DNA of 64,000 nucleotides from Aphrocallistes beatrix (taxonomy: Eukaryota; Porifera; Hexactinellida; Sceptrulophora; Aphrocallistidae): positions 1,054,001 to 1,118,000 of the forward strand of contig OY725500.1 in NCBI GenBank assembly GCA_963281255.1, read 5' to 3'. The stretch's first letter is position 1. Each line of letters begins with the position of its first letter. The position numbers were made by a program, and so were the translations under genes. The notes beneath the pieces are model-generated. The model made no database searches. It was given only the letters and a program-made list of their open reading frames with translations, and was not told the origin of the DNA. Positions 36,567 through 48,105 of the stretch are shown here, one piece after another.

Positions 36567-36910
36567 TCAGTTCGAAGGACATTCAATCGAGATAACTCCA
36601 ACACTATCCGTGTCTTCGTAGGCATCAGGAGGGGCTTGTAACCGCACAATGGGGGTGTGACCTGAGTCCTCTTCAACCAGGCCGAAGTGGTGACCAGTGG
36701 ATGGGATGTGGTAGATGTGTCCCTGGTTCGATGCGAGTTGGTCGGGTAGAAGTATATTTTCGGGTGTGGGGGGCTGTAAAAGGTTAGGAGATACTCTATT
36801 CATCTCTTGCATCTCCTGCGGTAGTGTGTACAAATTGTCCCCTGGGAGCATACTGAGTAGATCCAATGTGTTTATGTCTTGTCCTTCTAAATTCTGAAAT
36901 GGTAACATCG
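36567..36910 (-). CDS. PIAS: PIAS exon 6 (C-terminus)
   Basis: The acceptor ATTCTCCTCTAG precedes 36910. Two bases (CG) complete the split Thr codon from exon 5, and MLPFQNLEGQDINTL follows. It ends ...DSVGVISIECPSN then TGA. EDTDSVGVISIE has the hydrophobic/acidic look of a second SUMO-interacting motif. Confidence 0.85.
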
Positions 36911-39900
36911 CTAGAGGAGAATAGGAATGTAAACCATTGAAAGGATGAGTAAACCTTAAAACCCCCGCAAAATTTGGGTTTTATTCCAGTGCTCGGCATA
37001 TTTGGTGGCTTAGTGGCGATAACCACCAAAATCCTGAAAGTGGTGGCTAACTAAGCCACAATTATTGTCCTATTTATATAGCGTCTCAGAAATTGGCGGT
37101 TTCAGCCACCAGAAAAAGAAGAGAAGTTGCTAGGATAGCAATCCGAATATATAGGAATTCGACAAAGTCAACTCTCATCATCAAAAACTCATGAAATTTA
37201 CTTTAATTATCTTCTGAGATATAGTAAATGCATTGATTGTGTATATGTATATCATAGTGATCAAACTGTACTAAAGTATTTCAGATAAAATCAAAGTTCC
37301 TTGCGCTACATTAATACATGAACTTCCTTTTCCTGATTACTTCGTGTTAATTCGTATGAGTAGAGAGTGTGAACAGACGGATGCTAATCGGTGGGTAACA
37401 CTAACTGGTCAGAGATTGGCTGTAACATCTGCATAAGCATAGATAAGGGAAACCCCGGACATCGAATTAATCGCATGAGTATATTAAATTGGTTTCACAA
37501 GAGAAGTTGTATTGTATTTCAGATTAGTGGAAACATGATGGGTGGAAGAAGTATTAATTATGCAGGAATGCATCTATTTATACTAATTTATGTTTATCTC
37601 TGTTGTCTCTATATTGTTTCCGTTGAAAAGCACTAAAATTCCAATAAACTGCTGTGTTTATGCAAATTTTACCCGGGTGAACATTTTAATAACAAATTCA
37701 ACAAAGTTATTTTATTTGAGTTGAGTATAGACTTTGCATTTTTAAGCAGTAAAGCATATTCTGAGTGGAAAAGGGTTGATAGAGTCAAAACTAATAAAGT
37801 ATAGGCAGCGTGTGCATCTGCTTGTAAGAATTTGTGTTAGGTTATTTCGCTGTTAAGTAAGTAACTGCGAATCATCACTTATTGACTCATAATTTCAAAT
37901 ATGTCTTTTGAATGGAATTCTAATGAACCATATCTACGTGTTCTAATTGAGCGCCAATTACATCATGCTAGTTCTAATTAATTAATTAATTAATAAGCGA
38001 GATATTTCCTCGAATAGCTCAGAGGTGATGATGATATGTAAATGAAGAATTATCATCACACATTGCACAATAATCGTAATATAATTAATCTGTTGCGTAG
38101 CGTGGAACTATAAGATATACGTAAAATTCGGAAAGAGTGGTAACAAGATGGAGATTCAATAGATTTAACCATTAGCATATTGCTACAATGTAATTACCCT
38201 GAACATGACCATGATTACTTCACTGTACATAACATCTGATATAATCCCTCTAATATCAACAAATGCATACATGCCAACCATCCCGTTTCTTTCACTCTTC
38301 TATTGGGCTATTTCGCGAGTGTCCAGCTTTTACATGAATTTACCCATTATGTCCCGCGGAAATTCAACGCTGCGTCCCGCTTTTACCATAGCTGAAGTTG
38401 GAATGTATGCGAATGCTACCCTCCATATGTATGATTGTGTAATAAATTAGAGTACAGTCGAAACCGGTTTTTTCTCACTCCGGTTTATCTACACTTATCG
38501 TTTTTTTCTTACTATTTCAGAATCTTAATTATGTAAAAAATTCCAAATCTATATTAATTTCAAATCGGTTTTTCTTACTATCGGTTTTTCTTACTGTTTG
38601 AACCTGTAAAGAAATAGTAAGAAAAAACCGGTTTCGACTGTATTATCGCTGAAGTAAGGAGTAGTGGCAGAACTCACTGGAGTATCCGGCGTAGCTGGCG
38701 TACTGGTATATGTTGGGGATGGGTTGGGGTGAGCTGGACTGTTGGGAACTGTGAGCGGAACTGAGAGAGTCAGCGGTGGACTGGTCCAAGGGGATCGGCA
38801 CCTGCACGTAGGAAGTGTAGGGCACGTAGGAGAGGTTGTTGGTGCTGTTGGAATCAGTAGTCGAGTCCGGAGATCTCTGCTGTGCTTGCAGTTGAGAGGG
38901 AAGGCCTGTGTTAGGAGCTAACGTGGAGCCAGGGACGATGGAGGACAGGTAAGCGTCGCTAGGCGATTGAAAGGTTTTGTATCTAGTGAGAAAAAGCAAT
39001 AATCTGTGTTTGCTGTGTAGATACACGTGTATAGAGTCAATTAATTAATTAATAATTATAATATATCCTTCAATGACTATGGATTTTGCTAACTCATTTC
39101 CGGTTAAGTCATTTTGGGCGGGGAAGCCATAGAAATGTGGGGTCTAAGCTATAAATAGAATGGACCCCAGGTCATTGAAGGGTTTATAAAATTGAAATCG
39201 ACAATTAACTTAAAGTACAGTCGAAACCGTTTTTTCTTACTATTTCTTTACAGATTCAAACATTAAGAAAAAATTGATGGGAATTAATATGGATTTTGAA
39301 TTTTTACACAATAAATATTCTAAAATAGTAAGAAAAACCCGGTTCCGACTGTAATAGATAAATATAATACTATAGCACATATCATGTTGAAGAACTAGAA
39401 CTAACCTCTTATGCGTCTGCTGCACAGGAGAGATAGGATGCTTCCTGCCAAGAGCTCCTGAGTTGATGGCACTAGTTGGGACGTGATGGTGTGTCTTGGG
39501 CAGTGGCGAGGTGATCTGGTGCGGCAGGTACTGGATGCTGTCCGTGGGGAGAGGATTGGACATGTCTAGGAGTGCGGGGGGAGATTCGTACCGGGCCGGA
39601 GCTCGCTGGGGACCATGGTAGGCCGTAGGGGGGATCATGGTGCGAGTTGTGGAGGAGGGACCCTCTTCTTCTGATTCCGTGTCAGAGTCCAGGGTTAGGT
39701 CAATGTAGTTCGAGTTCTTCACCGGCTCAGGAGGGGGGCAGATGGGGGCGGGAGGGGAGGAGGGTGAGGAGATGTACGATTCTGAGGTGTCGCTATTCTC
39801 GGCAGTAGATTTGCCGTCCGAGGAAGGGGACAGCTCCAGGATTATGGGAGGCTTGTTCGCACTCGGGGAAGTGAGTGGGATAGGGAACAGATTGGGCATT

Positions 39901-42900
39901 CTCCTCCCCTTCTCTCCTCGATCTGAGATGCTATACCAACTCCCGTCTTGGTCGAACTCAATCTCTTCGAAGCACTTGGACTGCTGCAGGATTTCAGTGA
40001 ACAGGTCGTCTAGAATGAGATCTGCGTAGAGAGCCGACTTGTCACAGATCGGGCAGATCCAGGTGGATTTCTTCTCGTTCATCTGCAGGTAGAGCTCTGC
40101 GTCGAAGCATTGGAGGTGTGAACAGGACTTGGCTCGACAGGGGTAGTTCATCTTCACCTTGCCCAGAGGGCAGAGGAGGGAGACTCGGTAGCTGGTGGCT
40201 GATACTTCAGAGTCGCTCATCTTGAATTTCTCCTTGATCAGAGCGCGAGAGTGATCAGCACTGCGGACAGCTAGAATGGAACTTTTATAATGGATATTGC
40301 ATTGGGGAATAGCAATCGTAAATTACGTGTGAAGATTGTGGATGAATTTCCATTTTGACCGTGCGTTTCAATACTAACGTTATATTATTAACATAAAATT
40401 TCAATTGATGTAGTAATTCGTTACTTAAGGGTAATCGACCAAAATTAAATTTACTCCCAATTCTCAGAACCCTGGATGGGAGTGTACTTCCATATTCCTG
40501 AGATGATGACACAGCATACGTTGTTCATCATCTCAGGAAAATGGAAATACTCTCCCATCCCGAAGGGGAGGGGAGGGTTCTACGATGATCAGATCACTTT
40601 GAATCCTAGTTTCCAGGAAGTGAGGTGTATCCTCTAACTTCCTATATTATATCCTATATTAATTTTCTGAATAAAACCATCTTTACGATAACATCGTGAT
40701 TAGTTCGTTTAGAAGTGGTTGGATTAGTAAGCAAATGAAGTAAACAAGGATGGAAAGTCATCTAACATCCGTACTCTAATCTTCCTGTGGTTCCAACGCT
40801 CTCTTGTGGACATCAATGATGATAATATGATACAGGATTTCTCAATATAACACGAATGGTGACTGAATTATATCTGGTAACATTCCAATAATAAATTCTT
40901 ATACGAAATATATGTAAGCAAATTAAACAGTCTAAATATTCCCATCATATCAATGTTATCTCTTGAAAAGCAATCTCACTACAATATGTAAGGGTCTTGT
41001 TTGTGTAATTAACGTGGAAGCTAGTCCAGTGCCAAGAATCTGATAAATATTTTTTAGTAGCCCAAACAACCACACGTACATGCATATAATGCTTTCAGAT
41101 ATCCCAAATTAGTCAAATGAGATGATATATTAACCTCTCTCATTTCGGGGTTGGCATATTATCACGCGGGTTTGAAATTCCTTTCTCATGACCCTCGTTT
41201 TGGTTATGTTTGCTTACGCTCGAGTAGTTGAAGGTTGTACGTATCTCTGCACACGAGACCACATAATAAGCGCGTTGAAATTTAATTTTGCATCTAGACG
41301 TTAATTCTTTCAAGTCAGAGAAAAACTAATTGTCTATAACTTGAAAGAATTAACGTTTAATTCATAACCAAATACTAAAGCAACCACAAATATTTCGAAG
41401 AAAGGTAATCCGCAAATAGGGTGCTTGGAGTTCTTAAAATTAACAAATCATTATGTGTACTACACGAATTAAATCACTGTAAAAATTGGAGTAGCGAACT
41501 CATGACTAACACTTTGGTAAAGTTGGAAAAAGTCATCAGTATCCACCATTAGCTAGTGATTAGAAAGAATGACGTAGATACTATATATGTCGTTTTAAGC
41601 CTACCTTTAGATTTCAATTGGTTGAGTAGCTGACTGCTGTTTATCGTCTGCACAAGAGAACACATCACCACGTGCCCAGTGGGAATGTTGTAGAGGTCTG
41701 GTGTCCAGTAGATCTGTACAATGTTCTCCTTCGTGGGCGGGACATTCCTGCATAAGGCGGTGATGTCTACGGGACGCCCTGTCCGCTTATACTCGGGTCT
41801 GTTGGACAGACCAGGGTGGTAGCCGGGAGCAGAGATGTATTTGTCATTCACTTTGATGTGCATGTTGATTGGAAAGTTGTCCAGCTGTTCACAGCTCGTC
41901 TCCTGCAAGCAGAACCGCAGTTGTAGCTGCACACCATATTTTGCTTGCACCTGAAATAAACAAAGTTGTGTTTTAATTAAACAGAAAAAAAGAATTTTAA
42001 TTTTATAAAGAAAGAAAAAAATTCTAAAGAATACGGTGCACTGCTGAAAATGTTCAAATCGGCGATTAGTTCAAAATCGGACTAGGGATGCAGATATAGA
42101 ATGTAAATCTCTATAATGTGCTTAATTAAACCTTGAGTGTCATGTCATGACTTTTAACCTAAGACTACCGAAATGTACCACAGTCTTATCCCCAGGGGAG
42201 TGATTCCCATCCTCTCTACATCCCCAAACTAATTTAATAATTTACAGAATTTAGCTGGAGGAGGGGGGGGGTAAATTCCCAAGTTAAATCACGTAAATAG
42301 GTTGATGATATATTTCCTTGGGGATGGGAAAGTACCTCAACTTCAAGGATATCACATGATGATTCTAAAAATCCATAGCACTAGATTAGGAGAATTGAGA
42401 TTTTCAGGTTAAGAATAATTAACAATGACTTCAGCATCACCAAAATAATTTTGAATGTGTCGTTGAGTGAGCAAGAAGTCGATGCATGTAAATTGTATTG
42501 GAGATTACAGAGATAAGATTAGATATTATATAATAGTATTATAAAAACTTTCATGTTAAAACTGACTCCAGTAAAAACAAGCGAATTAGTTGACTAATGA
42601 TTGTGCAATATTTTAGCATTGTAATTACCACATTAAATGCTAATCTGATATAAAATAAGTCCGTCTAATATTTTGTCAAACTAATTCCTGTTATGCAATA
42701 CTCTAAGTCTGCAACATCACATCGTTGTAACTGAAAGATATTTAATTCTTTAGGATAAATTCCTCAGAGAAGCCGGGATGGGGAGAAATTAATTTATGCA
42801 TATGTAAGTAGAAAGAGAATCATATGTCTGCTGAACAGCGTAATAGACCAATTGATCATTTGATTGTGGTTAAAATAAAGAGAATGCTAAGAATATTCTC

Positions 42901-44070
42901 CAAATCACAAGTAATCGCATGGATAACGAATATGAAGTAATGAGTATAAATGCATGAGAAGTAAAGAATGTGTGCTATAAATAGAATTTAGTGCTGGTGA
43001 AGTCATGTCCAGATAAGAATGCATGAATGATACATTCCAAAGTTTCATGAGTTTGAGGTGTAATTCAATAAAGATGAAATAAGCGAATTCAATTACAACT
43101 CATAAAACACAGCTGCAAACAAACACAACTCGACTAGTTTTGAAAAGTAAAGCATTGTTAGTAGACTGGAAACAAACTCGTCTGCTTGTAATAACTAGTA
43201 TTTGATTGGGAAGTATGTATGTGCATTCTCTTGGATCTAGTAGGATTTAGCTAGAGCAGTATAAGTACTACTTGTGCGAATGAATAACTGAATTGAATGG
43301 AAAATATACCTGTTTGTGATCTCCGGAGTGAATTTCGTCTTCTAACTCGATCGTATTAGCTTTTATATGCGTGAGCTGTTGTGGAGAGATCGCGAACTTG
43401 ATCGTGGATTCATGATGGATGCCCTGGTTGCCCGGGTAGTTCTTCTTCGAGATTGCGGCTAGGCTAGTAGGCCGTATCAAAACTTGAAGCTCTTCGAAAA
43501 AAGTTGGTTTTGTAAATCTAAAGAATTATCAAATATAATATACAAGAAGTCTTTGTAGGGAATGCATATAGCTCTAATAGTGTGTAAAATTATAAAATGA
43601 AAATATTTAATTTACCTGACATCCGGGTGTAAGACAGCTGGAGGGGTGTGTGAGTGAGATGTGAGGTCTGCCTGACTTCTCGTGTAGTGGATTTGAGTAG
43701 ACATTTCTTGTGAGATGGTACTGCCACCGTGTAATAGGGGGATACTTGTGTTCATGGGAGTTTCGGAGGTATTTGGTTTCAAGTTGTGGAGACTGAAGGC
43801 TACGTTGGTGTAGGTAGCGTGCGATCTAGAATTAATTTCGTTTATTTTAGCACGGACGTTGTTCACGTTTTTAGCTATCAATGCGAACGCTCTGCTCTGT
43901 AAAATTTGCTTTTTACCAGTTCTTGTGTGTCCGAATGATTGTAACAGTTCTTGCAATTCTGAAACTCGGAAATGTTGTACCAAGCGACGGAGTTCGGCAA
44001 CTTCGGATGAGGGTTCTTGATTATATTGATATTTCCGTGATTTTGAGTGTTTCTCAAACAAACTATTCAT
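36567..44070 (-). CDS. PIAS: PIAS-type SUMO E3 ligase, six exons, 840 residues
   Basis: Nuclear SUMO ligase and transcription co-regulator. The exons are 44070-43616, 43517-43310, 41950-41605, 40270-39406, 38982-38678 and 36910-36567. All introns are GT-AG and the phases close exactly (2,523 bases, 841 codons with TGA). The domains in order are: SAP (ELQELLQSFGHTRTGKKQIL, exon 1), PINIT (HPDV-R-FTKP... through GRPVDIT, exons 2-3), SP-RING (CPLGKVKMNYPCRAKSCSHL and CPICDK, exon 4), a SUMO-interacting motif with acidic tail (YIDLTLDSDTESEEE), and a Ser/Pro/Gln-rich tail (exons 4-6). The ATG at 44070 is the first in a good frame. Introns 4 and 5 hold MITEs of one family. The product call is firm; which vertebrate PIAS it matches best is not meaningful here. 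Confidence 0.95.
36990..37120. repeat. Short 'GTGGCTTAG' repeat in PIAS intron 5
   Basis: GGTGGCTTAGTGGCGATAAC, then ACCACCAAAATCCTGAAAGT and so on to GCCACCAGAA. A related copy lies at about 45960-46135 with the same order of blocks, including TTATATAGCGT. The inverted GGTGGCT/AGCCACC pieces suggest a MITE. Confidence 0.5.
38455..38640. mobile_element. Tigger-like MITE, CAGTCGAAACCGG family, in PIAS intron 5
   Basis: Inverted ends CAGTCGAAACCGGTTTTTTC with TA flanks. Internal repeats CGGTTTTTCTTACT. It begins just downstream of the exon 5 donor. Confidence 0.85.
38678..38982 (-). CDS. PIAS: PIAS exon 5
   Basis: Acceptor TTTTCTCACTAG; strong donor CCA|GTGAGT. A Ser/Gln/Pro-rich segment (YKTFQSPSDAYLSS...). 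Reading through the donor would reach a TAA 33 bases later, and joining to exon 6 keeps the frame. Confidence 0.85.
39067..39181. repeat. Short inverted-repeat element in PIAS intron 4
   Basis: CCTTCAATGAC at the left and GTCATTGAAGG at the right. The interior (TCATTTCCGGTTAAGTCATT) resembles 17530-17600. Confidence 0.5.
39218..39351. mobile_element. Tigger-like MITE, CAGTCGAAACCG family, in PIAS intron 4
   Basis: Ends CAGTCGAAACCGTTTTTTCT and CAGTCGGAACCGGGTTTTTC (complement), with TA flanks. The same family as 38455-38640 and a fragment near 62000. Confidence 0.8.
39406..40270 (-). CDS. PIAS: PIAS exon 4 (SP-RING and SUMO-interacting motif)
   Basis: The acceptor TTCCATTCTAG precedes 40270 and the donor is AAGAG|GTTAG at 39406. 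It reads AVRSADHSRALIKEKFK, then the SP-RING zinc-binding core with C-P-L-G, S-C-S-H-L-Q-C-F and C-P-I-C-D-K, the region that holds Ubc9~SUMO. YIDLTLDSDTE follows. The GC content is higher than in nearby DNA. Confidence 0.92.
41605..41950 (-). CDS. PIAS: PIAS exon 3 (PINIT domain)
   Basis: Acceptor TTTGTTTATTTCAG before 41950; donor AAAG|GTAGGC. VQAKYGVQLQLRFCLQETSCEQ through GRPVDITALCRNVPP and NIVQIYW, where PVDIT stands at the usual PINIT motif. Confidence 0.92.
43310..43517 (-). CDS. PIAS: PIAS exon 2 (start of PINIT domain)
   Basis: Acceptor AATTCTTTAG before 43517, donor AAACAG|GTATAT. The reading FTKPTFFEELQVLIRPTSLA matches the conserved PIAS segment that follows HPDV. Confidence 0.9.
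43616..44070 (-). CDS. PIAS: PIAS exon 1 (SAP domain)
   Basis: ATG at 44070-44068, then an N-terminal SAP DNA-binding domain at about residues 31-65 with the conserved LQELLQSFG...GKKQ pattern. Donor GTCAG|GTAAAT at 43616. Confidence 0.92.
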
Positions 44071-45040
44071 GGTGGATTATTATTCTGGATTAATAATGAT
44101 GCAATCTTCCTTGATCGAGTCCAGTTTAGACCAAAAGTTAATTATATATAGATATATTTATATATGTATGTCTGTATACAGCGGTATTTTCAAATTAGAG
44201 TGAAAATAAGTGAATAGTTTTTATACACAATATACAAAATAGGCATATAATATGCTGTTATAAAGTCAGTTAGTTCCTTTTTGTAATGAAACTATCGGGT
44301 TTCCATGGCAATGATCATGCGGTTTGGCATGTCACATAATAAAAGGCTTCTCTTTATTGTAGAAATTCCTAAATTCTAATTCAATAGTGCCTATGCACAC
44401 CACACTACTAGTCAAAATTGCGGGGCCTATAAGAAACTTTCAAAAGATATAAATTCAACATTTTTGAGGTTTCAAATGGCTTGAGTGAACTCAAATTATT
44501 ACGTAATGTTTTCTTGAGAAGCTAGCGAACTGATTCCAATGCAGATAATATAGGTATTCTATACAGCATGAAATACTTGTCATCTGACTTGGAGATATGA
44601 AAAAGAATTCAAAGAATTTAGTTCAATTAATTAAAATATAATTTAGCTATTGGATAGAATATATAAATTGAAGAAGTTAATAAGCCCATTTCAATCCTAC
44701 TTTTGTTTTATATACTAGTTAGCAAACACTTCGTTTGGTCCAGTATTATGAAGCATTTACTTAACCAAACTGACTGACCAATTGTGGACAGAATGCAATC
44801 AATTTCAACTAATAAAATCAAAGATATTCAAATATATGCATTTGAACTCACTGACAGTACTATTACCATGTTCACTACAGTTCAATCAAGCACATATTAG
44901 AGCGTTGCCGAACTCAGGTGGTGTTGCGCCAGCTAATTACAATAAGAGCTAACCAAAATAAATTGGTACCATTCACAGATATTGGCAATGGTATGAAATC
45001 CGCATGATATCAGCCAGACATGATAATCAAATTGAAAATA
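44071..45040. other. PIAS upstream region, no gene seen
   Basis: Likely contains the PIAS promoter and 5' UTR but no motif is diagnostic. A decayed hairpin-head remnant (GTTAGCAAACACTTCGTTTG) lies at about 44717. Confidence 0.35.
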
Positions 45041-45216
45041 CAGTCGACTCCGCTTAATAGGGTTACTGCTTAATCGGGTCAACCGCTTAATCTGGTCACC
45101 GGAATAGCTCACACACATAGACGCTAATACAAAAGATTTTCGGTTAATAGGATTTTCCGCTTAATCGGGGCAAAATATCCTCTGACCGATGTGGCCCAAT
45201 TAAGCGGAGTTGACTG
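45041..45216. mobile_element. Tigger-like MITE, CAGTCGACTCCGC family, copy 3
   Basis: Left CAGTCGACTCCGCTTAATAG, right complement CAGTCAACTCCGCTTAATTG, TA flanks. Confidence 0.85.
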
Positions 45217-45369
45217 TACATCAAAGACACAAGGGGCTTTCAAACGTTAAGTAACGCAGAGATCCTAAAATCCAACACCCCCTCTCCTCCAGCACACTTT
45301 GTCACAATCTCATCCTACCTTCAGCGTTACTAACATGCCTAGTCAACAACACATATTTGCCAAAAATTT

Positions 45370-45397
45370 TTGTAAATCTAAAGAATTATCAAATAAG
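45370..45397. repeat. 28-bp copy of the PIAS intron 1 / exon 2 junction
   Basis: The sequence TTTTGTAAATCTAAAGAATT...CAAATA is identical to the splice acceptor region at about 43508-43535, in the same orientation, 1.86 kb upstream. Confidence 0.7.
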
Positions 45398-45540
45398 AGT
45401 GGAAGTACACCCCCATCCATAGGCGGCGATCCTGGGGGGGGGGCGATTGCCCCCCCCAATAATATCTAAAGGAAGCGAGTACTTTTATAATGATAAGTGA
45501 ATTAATTATGTTAATCTCTGATGATGAAAAAAAAATCTCA

Positions 45541-45558
45541 CCCCCCCCCCCCCCCCCC
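45541..45558. repeat. C18 homopolymer tract
   Basis: Eighteen C in a row. Further G/C runs lie at about 45435-45456 and 45580-45592, with CAATAATT motifs in both orientations nearby. Confidence 0.9.
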
Positions 45559-45599
45559 AATAATTTGCTCAATTATTGGGGGGGGAGGGGGGTGCTCCC

Positions 45600-46635
45600 A
45601 TCCCGTCTGTGAGGGGCTTTTTTATAGATTTTGCATATACAAGAATACTACCAATAATCAAACGATATCGATCCGCAAGCCTCAGAATTCATGACAGTAC
45701 CCAAGGCCGTCAGACATAGAGTCAGACATAGAACCATGGCCACCCCACTTTTGACGAGACATCTGATGGGTAGGCCTGGGGAGGTTAGTTAGTAGGTCTG
45801 GGGAAGCTAGCGGCTAGACCTGGGATGGCTAGTAGGTATGCATAGGTGCGGCTTGGGAGGTTAATGGGTAGGCAGGGCGGCCATGACAGCCCCACTTTTG
45901 AGGAGCTTCCGACGGCACTGCTAGTACCTACTACTATGTACCAAACTAGATCTCACTCTTGTGGTCGATACATTTGCGATTGGTAGCACTAGCCACCAAA
46001 ATGTTGCGATAAGCCACCAAAATCCTGAGCGTGATGGCTAACCAAGCCACCAAACTTTATCAGGTATTGATCTACTTATATAGCGTATTTAGAAGTTGGT
46101 GGTTAAGATAATCACCACCAGATTTCAATATTGTCGATTATTGATGTCTTCACATCTCTAGAAATGATATGTTCATGGAGATAATTGTAATCGTAGGTCT
46201 GAAGCCCCTTGTGTGTAATGACGAATCAAATGGAGGATGAAAACTATTTAGACGATGTTATTCCATATCTTTGGTATGAATTTTAAATGTCTAGGAGCAT
46301 AATAACAAAATGCTGCGTAATCATGATAATTTAACTAACGTATGTCAAAATATATATGGAGTTACATTCTTCAGGGTTCTCTCTAGGATGTTAAATTTGG
46401 GGGCAAGCTTCCCCCCACTCCCCCAGCCGATAGAACCCTGCTCTTATAGCACAGATAAATTCAAGTCTCCATTTAGTGATAGGGGTTAAAACACCCTAAT
46501 TTGCCCGCGGGGATTTTTCTATTTATAGTAACTAACAGAAACTTATATGGCTTCTCTGCTAAAAATAACTTAAAATGGAAATGACGCAACACTTTCCTGG
46601 GGCAACTTAGGGATATATCATATCATATATATATA
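45600..46635. other. Stretch without a recognisable gene
   Basis: Contains tandem imperfect 'GTAGGCCTGGGGAGG' blocks at about 45770-45890, the GTGGCTTAG repeat copy at 45960-46135, and a possible short hAT-like pair at 46371-46440 (CAGGGTTCT ... AGAACCCTG). Confidence 0.35.
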
Positions 46636-46944
46636 CAGTAGAACGTCAGTTATCCGAACCCCTTGGTTGACCAAACTAAGCAGTCATTCAGATAGATTCA
46701 GATGGCATAGCAATGGGTACTACCGTCCTACTCAATGTGCTGCATACTCAGATAGCGGATAAACGATTTCAGGCGCTAAGACAGTCTAAAGTTAGCGATT
46801 ATTTTGAAAAGGTCGAGATCAATATGTATTTTATCCATATTCATCAATATGACTACTGACCAACTTTTCTATATAATTACATAACAACTTCAGTTATCCG
46901 AACCCCCTCGGTCCCTACCCGTTCGGATAACTGACGTCTTACTG
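46636..46944. mobile_element. Tigger-like MITE, CAGTAGAACGTCAG family
   Basis: Left CAGTAGAACGTCAGTTATCC, right complement CAGTAAGACGTCAGTTATCC, TA flanks. 309 bp with an internal GATAACGG-like remnant. Confidence 0.85.
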
Positions 46945-47120
46945 TATATATCATTAATGGGCAAGCAAACCAATGATAATAGTATCTGAAAAATTGCTTG
47001 AATCCTGCGTACAATAAAAAGGTGATTCTGTCATTTAGGAATTATAAGCTAATCAATGACATATTTTCAATCATAGTTTACACTTTTAAAATGCATTGTA
47101 TAACTAATAACAGAAACTCG

Positions 47121-47780
47121 TTAGAAATAGACTACTTTACAAACTTTCTCCGGTGGACGTGAACAAATACCTAAATTTGTGTCAGACTCAATCACATCTC
47201 GACTCTCTCCCTCATCTCTCTCAAGAACTTCATCAGTGTCCATTCCTTTCTGTCCTTTCCTGATAGGACAGTGACCTTTAAGGTGTTCTTTTGAGCCACA
47301 CAACTTGCAAGTACCCCCTTGTGGATAAATCCCGTTTGTATTCAGTGGACACTGTCTTGATATGTGTCCCGACTTCTTACATATAAAACAGTTTGCAAAT
47401 TGGAACATGTCATCTTCTCCAGTTTTTATCTTCAAATGGCATTTATTCGAACTGTGTTCAGGGGAACCACAAATATAGCAGATGTTATCCTCAACTTTAG
47501 AATCGATTTCTTTCTTGAATGGACATTCGAAGAGGATATGGCCTGTGTTTCTGCAGGCGAAACAAACTTTCTGATTCTTCCTTCTCAGGCGGCGTTTAAT
47601 TGTCTCTCTTTGCTTCTTAGATAATCTTTTAGACTCTAAATTGTTGGCCTGGAATTTTCCTGATTTTTCAAAGTTGGTCTTATTAGCCCTCTTTGGTTTC
47701 TTTGGTGCGGACTTTAGTTTGTCCCATGAATCACTTTCGAGATTCTTTTTCTTTACCTTCAATTTCCCAAGCCTACCCAT
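47121..47780 (-). CDS. ZCCHC9: ZCCHC9-like zinc knuckle protein
   Basis: An intronless 219-residue frame. The true start is ATG 47780 (MGRLGKLKVKKKN). A Lys/Arg-rich N-terminus leads to RRLRRKNQ and then four CCHC zinc knuckles: CFACRNTGHILFEC, CYICGSPEHSSNKC, CFICKKSGHISRQC and CKLCGSKEHLKGHC. The spacing and order, and the C-terminal end KVCKVVYF, match ZCCHC9. ZCCHC9-type proteins are nuclear or nucleolar and linked to RNA processing. The frame is intact and looks functional. There is no obvious link to its neighbours. Confidence 0.92.
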   Translation of the reverse strand: MGRLGKLKVKKKNLESDSWDKLKSAPKKPKRANKTNFEKSGKFQANNLESKRLSKKQRETIKRRLRRKNQKVCFACRNTGHILFECPFKKEIDSKVEDNICYICGSPEHSSNKCHLKIKTGEDDMFQFANCFICKKSGHISRQCPLNTNGIYPQGGTCKLCGSKEHLKGHCPIRKGQKGMDTDEVLERDEGESRDVIESDTNLGICSRPPEKVCKVVYF

Positions 47781-48105
47781 AATCAATCTAGAAGTGTAGA
47801 AGAGAAGAGAATAGGAAAGTCAATGCAAGATGGGTAAGAATGATAATGAATTGGCTGTTATCTACAATCAAGTCAAGTATGACATTTATATATAATCATG
47901 CCAATCGTCTTTTTGCGGGACATCACGAGTGCCCCGTTTTTACATAAAATTTTATTATAAATAAGAACACAAGTATTCTGTCGTAAAAAATGATTTACTC
48001 TACTGCTACAATTGTTCTAGATATTCGCCGTTAAAAGTTTCTCAGGACGGGATGAGTATTTGATATAATTTCACTTTTCAAATATAATAATGGATCATAC
48101 CTCAC

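Noticed and set aside
38011-38035. tRNA-like 'ATAGCTCAGAGG' string
   Set aside because: Only the D-arm-like piece is present; no TTCGANNC B-box at the right distance and no cloverleaf.
45226-46213. Possible 1-kb transposon with ACACAAGGGGCTT ends
   Set aside because: The ends share only about 13 bases and I found no matching target duplication; could be chance or a worn element.
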